In this document: positions 49,677-55,388 of the stretch, piece by piece
Layout: each line of letters begins with the position of its first letter
Position numbering within the stretch: position 1 is the first letter of the stretch
Origin: an uncultured Eubacteriales bacterium
GTDB taxonomy: Bacteria; Bacillota; Clostridia; Oscillospirales; Oscillospiraceae
Direction: 5' to 3'
Length of the DNA: 55,388 nucleotides
NCBI GenBank assembly: GCA_900550615.1
Contig: URSX01000001.1
Location: forward strand, 1-55,388
Position numbers and translations under genes: made by a program
Notes under the pieces: generated by a model
What the model saw: the letters and a program-made list of their open reading frames with translations, nothing else
Database searches by the model: none
What the model was told of the DNA's origin: nothing

Positions 49677-50039
49677 TTACCAGTTGTAGTTGTCTGCCCG
49701 GGTGATCCCTCCCAGCATGGCGTTGGGCAGGGGTATGTCGTTGAAAATGATGACGATCTCACTCCTGTTCTCCCCGGTCATCTTGGCCAGCTCATCGGTC
49801 AGCTCACCCATAATGGCCTTTTTGGCCTCGTTGGTGCGATCCGGGATCATGGTCCAGTCGATGAGCACTGTGGGTGCGGTCTTGCGTACATTTTCCGGCT
49901 CCTTCTCGTGGAAATACACATAGATGTTCTTCGGCAGAGTGCTGGTGTGGCTGCAAATGCTGTTGGCGGCAAACTCCATAAAGTCCCGCTTTTTCTGCAC
50001 GTCCTGCTTTCCCGTTACGCTCACATGAATGATAGGTAT
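49677..50039 (-). CDS. Two-repeat tautomerase-superfamily protein with apparent ATA start
   Basis: About 120 aa. Two 4-oxalocrotonate-tautomerase-like units are seen: the first opens PIIHVSVTGKQDVQKKRDF, the second APTVLIDWTMIPDRTNEA, and the end IVIIFNDIPLPNAM is typical. The family's catalytic residue is Pro at position 2 after Met removal. The minus-strand sequence reads AAGGAGG, 8 nt, then ATA-CCT-ATC-ATT, so the only start that yields this Pro is ATA at 50039. The next usable start is GTG at 50024, which would delete the first strand and the Pro. Either ATA is used or an ATG-to-ATA change has crippled the gene. Confidence 0.7.
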   Translation of the reverse strand: MPIIHVSVTGKQDVQKKRDFMEFAANSICSHTSTLPKNIYVYFHEKEPENVRKTAPTVLIDWTMIPDRTNEAKKAIMGELTDELAKMTGENRSEIVIIFNDIPLPNAMLGGITRADNYNW

Positions 50040-50099
50040 TTTCTTGTCCTCCTTATTTATATAGGCATCCCGCCCATGCCAGGGTGTCGTTTACCGATC

Positions 50100-50136
50100 A
50101 AAAAAAGCGGCTCCGCCGGATCTGGCGAAGCCGCTT
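50100..50136 (-). terminator. Terminator of the GNAT/small membrane protein unit
   Basis: On the minus strand an 8-bp stem plus a 4-bp inner stem (50136-50129/50112-50105 and 50127-50124/50117-50114) is followed by a run of at least six T. Confidence 0.8.
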
Positions 50137-50163
50137 CTGCATCCTTTTGGGGGTTCGTGCCTC

Positions 50164-50343
50164 TCAGGCCGTCCCCCTTGCAAAACCGCTTGTCGATTCC
50201 CGGCTGTGTTCCTCGCTGCCGCCCAGAATAATAATTCGCAGCAGCGCAAAAATGGACGCAGCAATAGCTGCGCCCAGAATCATCATAGCGGTCATTTTTG
50301 TGCAGGAAGACATAGCACAGCTGTCCTGTGCCTTCGCGGTCAT
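50164..50343 (-). CDS. Small single-pass membrane protein
   Basis: 59 aa. A short polar start with two Cys (DSCAMSSC) is followed by one hydrophobic helix (MMILGAAIAASIFALLRIIIL) and a polar tail. It begins 10 bp after the stop of the previous minus-strand gene and ends 27 bp before a good terminator, which supports it as the last gene of that unit. No strong ribosome site is seen, so coupled translation is likely. The function is unknown. Confidence 0.5.
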   Translation of the reverse strand: MTAKAQDSCAMSSCTKMTAMMILGAAIAASIFALLRIIILGGSEEHSRESTSGFARGTA

Positions 50344-50353
50344 ATTTCGTCTG

Positions 50354-50530
50354 TCAGGCCCGCAGCGCAGCCCATCTGGTCATCACGCTGCCCATAGCCT
50401 GAGCCGGCTCTCCGGGCGCATTCTCCAGCTCCCGCTTCACAGATGCTTCTATCGTCTCCTGCGCCGCCGCAGCCTCCCGGGAATAGGGCACACCGCCAAA
50501 GAGCATCTCAACCAAATCTTTTACTCTCAT
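50354..50530 (-). CDS. Small helical protein of unknown function
   Basis: 58 aa. The sequence KDLVEMLFGGVPYSREAAAAQ is followed by a helix through ETIEASVKRELENA and ends VMTRWAALRA. It weakly recalls the HAAS-type N-terminal helices of PadR-linked permeases, but this is not secure. Its ATG overlaps the stop of the GNAT gene (ATGA), so translation is coupled. Confidence 0.55.
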   Translation of the reverse strand: MRVKDLVEMLFGGVPYSREAAAAQETIEASVKRELENAPGEPAQAMGSVMTRWAALRA

Positions 50531-51054
50531 ATTCTTTTCTCCAGCATCACCAGATCCACCCCGGAAATGCCGTTGAACACGCAGGGCACCACACCCGCCT
50601 CCCTGTAGCCCAGCTTCCCGTAGAGTCGCCGGGCGCTCACATTCCGGGCGTTGGTGTCCATCCGCAGGTACGCGCATCCGTTTTCGGCGGCGTACCCCTC
50701 GTAAAATTCCACAAACGCTTTCCCAAGGCCCTGTCTGCTTTCCTCCGGCTCGATGACCAGGGTGTGCAGCACCATCACCTGCTCGTCCTCTGCCGGGTAC
50801 TGCCAGGCCACATCCGCGTATACATCCACCTGCACCCGGTTGATGATGGCCGCGCCCACGATGCGCCCCGCCGCCTCCTGCACGAAGAGGTCGTCCCGCT
50901 CCAGGGCATCGGCCGCCGTCTGCCCGGTGGGGTAAACGCCCCGCACCCAGCCCACATAGCTTCCGCCGTTTTCCTGCGACGCAAGGATGTTTTCGTAGAT
51001 CTGCCCCACAGCCTCCAGGTCGCTCTTTTTTGCCTTGCGAAACGTGATCTCCAT
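50527..51054 (-). CDS. GNAT family N-acetyltransferase
   Basis: 175 aa. The acetyl-CoA-binding motif A is VMVLHTLVIEPEESRQGLGKAFVEF (pattern V-x-P-x-x-R-x-x-G-L-G), preceded by GAAIINRVQ and followed by YLRMDTNARNVSARRLYGKLGYRE, the usual motif B. The substrate is not predictable. GAGGAGG precedes ATG 51054. It is co-transcribed with two small proteins downstream. Confidence 0.85.
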   Translation of the reverse strand: MEITFRKAKKSDLEAVGQIYENILASQENGGSYVGWVRGVYPTGQTAADALERDDLFVQEAAGRIVGAAIINRVQVDVYADVAWQYPAEDEQVMVLHTLVIEPEESRQGLGKAFVEFYEGYAAENGCAYLRMDTNARNVSARRLYGKLGYREAGVVPCVFNGISGVDLVMLEKRI

Positions 51055-51123
51055 GGTTTTCCTCCTCATTTTTTCGTCTTAAAAAAGGGTGCAGCCCACG
51101 CCGCACCCTCCGCACATCGTTTG

Positions 51124-51399
51124 TTACCGCCGGATCACATAGTCGTAGATCTCAAAGCCGCCCACCACCAGGTTAAACAGGCCAAAAGCCAGTATCAGGA
51201 TGGCTGCCAGCCGCCGGGAGGTATTCTGTTTCTTCCCCGTACCCTTGAGCATGTCCGCGCCCTCGGTGCTCATAGCCACACACAGCGTCAGCGCCGTCAG
51301 TCCCGGCACATAGAATACCCCCGCCTTGTGCAGAGCCCAGGTGGCCACGGCGACCAGCAGGAACACCACAGCGATCTTCTGCAATTTACTCATATCCAT
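51124..51399 (-). CDS. Small integral membrane protein
   Basis: 91 aa with three predicted helices (about 8-25, 30-45 and 65-88), a basic loop KGTGKKQNTSRR between the second and third, and a basic C-terminus. It resembles DUF-type small membrane proteins of Firmicutes; I cannot name a family. GGGAGGAG precedes the ATG. It lies between the GNAT and NUDIX genes on the same strand. Confidence 0.6.
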   Translation of the reverse strand: MDMSKLQKIAVVFLLVAVATWALHKAGVFYVPGLTALTLCVAMSTEGADMLKGTGKKQNTSRRLAAILILAFGLFNLVVGGFEIYDYVIRR

Positions 51400-51447
51400 T
51401 CTCCTCCCGGCCTACCGCCGTCATTTTTTCCAGTGTAGCGGAAATAT

Positions 51448-51999
51448 TCACAAAGTGCAAGCCTTTTCTTCCAGCAGCCTGGCCTTCAGCACCGCCGTGA
51501 CGGTCTTTCCGTCCCGTATCTCCCCCTTCAGGCATTTTTCCACCACTTCTTCAAAGGGGAAAAACCGCGCCTCCAGGAATTCATCCTCGTCCAGATGCTG
51601 CTCCGAGAAGGTCAGTCCCTCCGCCATGTACAGGTGCAGCACCTCGCCGTAGCACCCCGGGGAGGCGATGACCTGCCCCAGATCCGTCCACTTTTCCGCC
51701 GCCGCACCCACCTCTTCGGCAAGCTCCCTCTGCGCCGTTTCAAAAGGCTCCTCGTCTTTTTCCCGCTTCCCCGCCGGAATCTCCCACAGGTGCTCTCCCA
51801 CAGCGTAGCGGTACTGGCGCACCAGTGCCACCCGCCCCTGTCCATCCAGGGCCAGTATCCCCACGCCGCCGGGGTGATCCACCACCTCCCGCACGCCGTG
51901 TCCGCCCCCGGGCAGCAGCACCTCGTCCCGGCGCACCCGGATGATGCGCCCGTTATAAACCTCTCGGCTATCCAACGTCTTTTCCGTTAAATCCTGCAT
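51448..51999 (-). CDS. NUDIX hydrolase (ADP-ribose pyrophosphatase type)
   Basis: 183 aa. The NUDIX box is complete: GKREKDEEPFETAQRELAEEVGA spans it, with G, E, RE and EExG in register. The preceding VALVRQYRYAVGEHLWEIPAG is the ADP-ribose pyrophosphatase (NudF-like) signature. It hydrolyses ADP-ribose or related nucleoside diphosphates to limit their build-up. ATG 51999 follows GGAGGGATACATC. An extended -10 (TGCTATACT) lies just upstream on the minus strand. Confidence 0.88.
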   Translation of the reverse strand: MQDLTEKTLDSREVYNGRIIRVRRDEVLLPGGGHGVREVVDHPGGVGILALDGQGRVALVRQYRYAVGEHLWEIPAGKREKDEEPFETAQRELAEEVGAAAEKWTDLGQVIASPGCYGEVLHLYMAEGLTFSEQHLDEDEFLEARFFPFEEVVEKCLKGEIRDGKTVTAVLKARLLEEKACTL

Positions 52000-52054
52000 G
52001 ATGTATCCCTCCGTTTTTCTGCAGTATAGCATATTTCCCCCCGGTTATCAATTT

Positions 52055-52085
52055 TTGTGGACTTTTGGAGCGGGTATGGTATAAT
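52055..52085 (+). promoter_or_regulatory. Promoter of the dihydropyrimidinase gene
   Basis: TATAAT (52080-52085) with an extended TGg upstream, and TTGTGG (52055-52060) at 19 bp. The extended -10 can offset the wide spacing. Confidence 0.5.
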
Positions 52086-52153
52086 GAAACCGACAAAATT
52101 TTTCTGCGCGGCTCATTGCGCGCGGAACCGAGAAAAAACAAGGGGGTTCTGCT

Positions 52154-53527
52154 ATGAAATATCTGTTCAAAAACGGCACTGTGGTCTCCGGCCGGGGCAC
52201 CCGCCGAGCGGATGTTCTGGTGGAGGATGAAAAGATCCTGCAGGTGGGCCGCAATCTCTGCGCCCCTCTGGCCCGGGTCGTTGACGTCACCGGCAAGCTG
52301 CTCATGCCCGGTTTTATCGATGCCCACACCCACTTTGACCTGGACGTGTGCAACACCACCACCATCGATGATTTTGACTCCGGTACCAAGTCCGCCATCC
52401 GGGGCGGCACCACCACCATCGTGGATTTCGCCTGCCCCAACAAGGGCGAGTCTCTGCACCACGGCCTGGAGCTGTGGCACAAAAAGGCCGATGGCAAGTG
52501 CTGGTGCGACTATGGCTTCCACATGACCATCGACGACTGGAACGAGGAGATCGAAAAAGAGATCGACGACATGTACGCCGCCGGCATCTCCTCCTTCAAG
52601 ATGTATATGACCTATCCCGCCATGATGATCGGGGACGAGGCCATGTACAAGGCCCTGAAAAAGCTCAAGGAAAAGGGCGGCATCTGCGGTGTCCACTGCG
52701 AAAACAGCGGTGTCATCAACGCCCTCATTGCGGAGAAGAAGGACGCCGGCCAGATGGGCGTCTCCTCCCATCCCGAGACCCGCCCCGATTTTCTGGAGGC
52801 CGAGGCCGTGAGCCGTCTCCTGCGCATCGCCCAGGCGGTGGATATTCCCGTGGTCATCGTCCACCTGACCAATGCCGCCACCCTGGCGGAGGTCACCGCC
52901 GCCCGCCGCCGGGGGCAGAAGGTGTATGTGGAGACCTGCCCCCAGTATCTGGTGCTGGACGATAGCGTGTATTATAACGAGGACTACACCCGTGCCGCCC
53001 GCTACGTCTGCGCGCCTCCCATCCGCAAGGCGGAGGACTGCCGCGCCCTGTGGGCCGGTCTGCGCAAGGGGGATATCCAGACCATTTCCACCGACCACTG
53101 CGCCTTCACTCTGGAGCAGAAGGACGCCGGCCGTGGTGATTTCACCAAGATCCCCGGGGGCCTTCCCGGGGTAGAGACCCGGGGTGAGCTGGTGTATTCC
53201 TTCGGCGTGGCCACCCGGAAAATTTCTCTGGCCACCATGTGCAAGGCCCTGTCGGAAAACCCCGCCAAGCTCTACGGTATGTTCCCCCGCAAGGGCATCA
53301 TCGCCCCCGGTGCGGACGCGGACATTGTGGTCTACGATCCCCAGGCCGATCACATCCTCCGCGCCGAGGATATGGTCAGCCGCGCCGGCTACACCCCCTA
53401 TGAGGGCTTCGTCACCCGCGGCTGTATAAGCCAGGTGTGGCTGCGGGGCAATCTCATGGTGGAAAACGGCCATGTGATCGGCCAGCAAATGGGCCGCTAC
53501 ATGGTCCGCGGCAAGAACATGCTCTAA
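52154..53527 (+). CDS. hydA: Dihydropyrimidinase / hydantoinase
   Basis: 457 aa, amidohydrolase fold. Metal ligands are visible: DAHTHFD (His58, His60), the carboxylated Lys in SSFKMYMTY (~150), His in GVHCENSG, His in VIVHLTN and Asp in STDHCAFT. It opens the ring of 5,6-dihydrouracil/dihydrothymine to N-carbamoyl-beta-amino acids. No dihydropyrimidine dehydrogenase (preTA-like) or beta-ureidopropionase gene is adjacent, so the pathway, if complete, is encoded elsewhere. AAGGGGG precedes the ATG. The family also includes hydantoinases and phenylhydantoinases, so the substrate is not certain. Confidence 0.88.
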   Translation: MKYLFKNGTVVSGRGTRRADVLVEDEKILQVGRNLCAPLARVVDVTGKLLMPGFIDAHTHFDLDVCNTTTIDDFDSGTKSAIRGGTTTIVDFACPNKGESLHHGLELWHKKADGKCWCDYGFHMTIDDWNEEIEKEIDDMYAAGISSFKMYMTYPAMMIGDEAMYKALKKLKEKGGICGVHCENSGVINALIAEKKDAGQMGVSSHPETRPDFLEAEAVSRLLRIAQAVDIPVVIVHLTNAATLAEVTAARRRGQKVYVETCPQYLVLDDSVYYNEDYTRAARYVCAPPIRKAEDCRALWAGLRKGDIQTISTDHCAFTLEQKDAGRGDFTKIPGGLPGVETRGELVYSFGVATRKISLATMCKALSENPAKLYGMFPRKGIIAPGADADIVVYDPQADHILRAEDMVSRAGYTPYEGFVTRGCISQVWLRGNLMVENGHVIGQQMGRYMVRGKNML

Positions 53528-53543
53528 GGAACAGGTGCCCGCT

Positions 53544-54122
53544 ATGAACCATACCTTCGGATATATTCTGTGCTGCCAGTCTCCGGCTCTGTTCCTGCTG
53601 GCCATTGTGCTGGTGATTTCCTTCTTTGTCCGCCGGGGCCGGGCCAGGATCCGGGCCGTGCTGTCCCTTCTGGCTGCCATCGTCTGCATCGCCCTGGGTG
53701 TAGTGCTGTACTATCAGGGCATGCTGCGGGAATACTTCGCCGTGCGCAATTTCTGGCACATCCGGATCCCGGGCTGGGTAGGACTCATTCTGGTGGCTGT
53801 GCTGCTGGTGTACCTGCTGATCAATGCGCTGCTGCGCGCCTCCGCCCGCCGCTCGGCTGAAAAGGCCCGGCGGCAGGAAATGGAAAAGGCCAGAGCCGAT
53901 GCCTATGAGGCCGGCCGGACAGAGGCCATGTCCTCCCTGGTTTCCGCCACTGCAGAGGGGATGCAGTCCACTCCCGCCGCCCCGGCAGACACCCCCGAGT
54001 CCCCGGACTCTTCCGCTGCTCCCGACGCGTCCGCCGTGTCCGAAACCGCTGCCGTCCCCGCTGGCGATACCCCCGCCGCAGCCGATGCCGCCCCGGCCCA
54101 GGAGCAGCAAAGCATCCCTTAA
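53544..54122 (+). CDS. Membrane protein with Ala/Pro-rich C-terminal tail
   Basis: 192 aa. Three hydrophobic helices (~12-28, ~38-56 and ~75-98) are followed by a charged helix (SARRSAEKARRQEMEKARAD) and an Ala/Pro/Ser-rich tail of about 70 residues. No family is recognised. ATG 53544 with AAGGA upstream is preferred to the GTG three codons earlier. It follows the dihydropyrimidinase gene by 16 bp and is probably co-transcribed. Confidence 0.6.
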   Translation: MNHTFGYILCCQSPALFLLAIVLVISFFVRRGRARIRAVLSLLAAIVCIALGVVLYYQGMLREYFAVRNFWHIRIPGWVGLILVAVLLVYLLINALLRASARRSAEKARRQEMEKARADAYEAGRTEAMSSLVSATAEGMQSTPAAPADTPESPDSSAAPDASAVSETAAVPAGDTPAAADAAPAQEQQSIP

Positions 54123-54137
54123 TGTAAATACCACAAA

Positions 54138-54163
54138 AAAGCCACCCCTCCCGGGGTGGCTTT
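54138..54163. terminator. Terminator between the membrane protein and YchF genes
   Basis: A perfect 11-bp stem (54138-54148 with 54153-54163). On the minus strand it is followed by at least six T; on the plus strand the U-run is only three. It lies between convergent genes and may serve both. Confidence 0.75.
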
Positions 54164-54246
54164 CAGTATATCATAATATCGTATGGAATCAAAAATTTTC
54201 TTCGCCGCAAGGCGCGTCCTTTTACTCTCGACAAATGCCTTCTACT

Positions 54247-55362
54247 TTACACATTGAACCGGAAGTAGATCATGTCGCCGTCCTTGACCACATAGTCCTT
54301 GCCCTCGGAGCGCAGCAGCCCCTTTTCCTTGGCCGCGGCCACGCTGCCGCCGCAGGCCATCATCTCGTCAAAGTTGATGGTCTCCGCCCGGATGAAGCCT
54401 CGCTCGATGTCCGAGTGGATCTTGCCTGCGGCCTGGGGCGCCTTGGTGCCCTTTTTGATGGTCCAGGCCCGGCACTCGTCCTTGCCGTAGGTGAGGAAGG
54501 AGATAAGGCCCAGCAGGTCATAGCTGCACTGGATCAGTCGGTCCAGTCCCGATTTTTCCACCCCCAGCTCCTCCAGAAACATGGCCCGCTCCTCGGGGTC
54601 ATCCAGCTCGGCAATATCCTGCTCCAGCTTGGCGCAGATGGGCAGCACCTGGGCCCCCTCTTTTTCGGCCAGCGCCTTGACGTCGTTAAAATAAGGGTTG
54701 CTGTCACAGTCGGCAAAGCCCGCCTCGTCCATGTTGGCGGCGTAGATGATGGGCTTCAGGCTCAGCAGATCGGCGGTGGCCAGCAGCGCAGCGTCCTCCT
54801 TGTCACACTCAAAGGTGCGGGCGGACTTCCCCCCGTCCAGATGCTCCGCTAGAGCCTTGAACACCTCCGCCTCGTGGAGAAATTTCTTGTCGCCCTTGGC
54901 CGCCTTGCTGGCCTTTTCCACCCGGCGGTTCACCATCTCCAGATCCGCCATGATCAGCTCTAGATCGATGGTCTCAATGTCTCCCAGGGGATCCACCGGC
55001 ACATTGGTACCTGCATCGGCCACCACATGCATGATGTTCTCGTCGTCAAAGCAGCGTACCACATGGACGATGGCATCGGTGCGGCGGATGTTCTCCAGAA
55101 ACTTGTTTCCCAGCCCCGCACCCTGGCTGGCGCCCTTGACAAGGCCCGCGATGTCCACGAATTCGATGACCGCCGGAGTCTTTTTGTCCGGCTGGTACAT
55201 CTCCGCCAGCTTGTCCAGCCTTGCATCCGGCACCGCCACCACACCCACATTGGGCTCGATGGTGCAGAAGGGATAGTTGGCGCTCTCCGCTCCGGCGTTG
55301 GTGATGGCGTTGAAAAGAGTCGACTTGCCCACATTGGGCAGCCCCACGATACCTAATTTCAT
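54247..55362 (-). CDS. ychF: Redox-regulated ATPase YchF (Obg-like)
   Basis: 371 aa, complete in the window. The G1 motif is GLPNVGKST, followed by NYPFCTIEPNVG and G3 region DIAGLVKGASQGAGLGNKFL (in part DIAGLVKGASQGAG). The G4 motif reads YAANMDE (NxxE rather than NKxD), which explains its preference for ATP over GTP. The C-terminal TGS domain carries FLTYGKDECRAWTI and IHSDIERGFIRAE. It binds ribosomes and is a near-universal housekeeping protein. The ATG sits 26 bp from the window end. Confidence 0.95.
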   Translation of the reverse strand: MKLGIVGLPNVGKSTLFNAITNAGAESANYPFCTIEPNVGVVAVPDARLDKLAEMYQPDKKTPAVIEFVDIAGLVKGASQGAGLGNKFLENIRRTDAIVHVVRCFDDENIMHVVADAGTNVPVDPLGDIETIDLELIMADLEMVNRRVEKASKAAKGDKKFLHEAEVFKALAEHLDGGKSARTFECDKEDAALLATADLLSLKPIIYAANMDEAGFADCDSNPYFNDVKALAEKEGAQVLPICAKLEQDIAELDDPEERAMFLEELGVEKSGLDRLIQCSYDLLGLISFLTYGKDECRAWTIKKGTKAPQAAGKIHSDIERGFIRAETINFDEMMACGGSVAAAKEKGLLRSEGKDYVVKDGDMIYFRFNV

Positions 55363-55388
55363 TTGTACTCATTCTCCTTCGATTTTCC

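Noticed and set aside
35480..50100. Attachment-site repeats bounding the phage-type block
   Set aside because: I compared the two flanks by eye and saw no convincing direct repeat; a computed search could still find a short one.
1..55388. CRISPR arrays, rRNA or tRNA genes
   Set aside because: No regularly spaced repeats, and no tRNA-like cloverleaf or rRNA stretches were recognised by eye on either strand.

Overview
The window looks like the chromosome of a strictly anaerobic, spore-forming member of the Clostridia, most likely family Oscillospiraceae/Ruminococcaceae. The grounds are strong Gram-positive ribosome binding sites (GGAGG), an NfnAB electron-bifurcating enzyme, a DUF896 protein, YlmH, a SpoVT-type sporulation-regulator module and high-GC clostridial codon use. 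This is inferred from gene content; no rRNA or tRNA gene was seen.

Layout. (1) 1-9797: remnants of mobile DNA (IS110-type transposase tail, possible integrase tail), then a plus-strand unit that is visibly AT-richer than the rest. It holds an M28 aminopeptidase, a complete Dpp/Opp-type peptide ABC importer (two permeases, two ATPases, lipoprotein), a C45-type Ntn hydrolase and a Crp/Fnr regulator. It reads as an import-and-hydrolyse module for peptides or amide conjugates. (2) 10035-14967: a compact citrate lyase operon, citD-citE-citF-citC-citXG, with citX and citG fused; no citrate transporter or oxaloacetate decarboxylase lies beside it. (3) 15138-17623: a small ORF and a large serine recombinase whose reading frame runs directly into the last ~149 codons of a SpoVT-like gene. 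This suggests an element inserted in a sporulation gene. (4) 17760-35479: chromosomal genes: nfnBA with a dedicated Crp/Fnr gene and a PAP2 phosphatase, a trigger-factor-like protein lacking the ribosome-docking signature, YlmH, an internally deleted uridine kinase, YdcF, TPM/TelA/XpaC genes, an FMN-dependent hydroxy-acid oxidase, a PutP-type symporter, a TetR regulator, a flippase and a transglutaminase-like protein.

(5) 35600-49531: a ~14-kb minus-strand virion module. In transcription order it has a zinc-ribbon protein, small and large terminase, portal, a Prp-family cysteine protease, scaffold, N4-gp56-type major capsid protein, connector-like proteins, a propeller-like protein, a tail/fibre protein, a DUF859/NlpC-P60-like lysin and a peptidoglycan-binding coiled-coil protein. 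No integrase, repressor, replication, holin or tape-measure gene is visible, so it resembles either a stripped prophage or a gene-transfer-agent-like capsid locus. It contains two kinds of repeat: a ~131-bp structured repeat flanking the capsid gene, and a 27-bp motif upstream of the terminase and portal genes.

(6) 49677-55362: a tautomerase whose best start is ATA, small membrane proteins, a GNAT acetyltransferase, a NUDIX hydrolase, dihydropyrimidinase and the YchF ATPase.

The two strongest leads are the recombinase-SpoVT junction (possible programmed excision during sporulation) and the regulator-free capsid locus with its own Prp protease.
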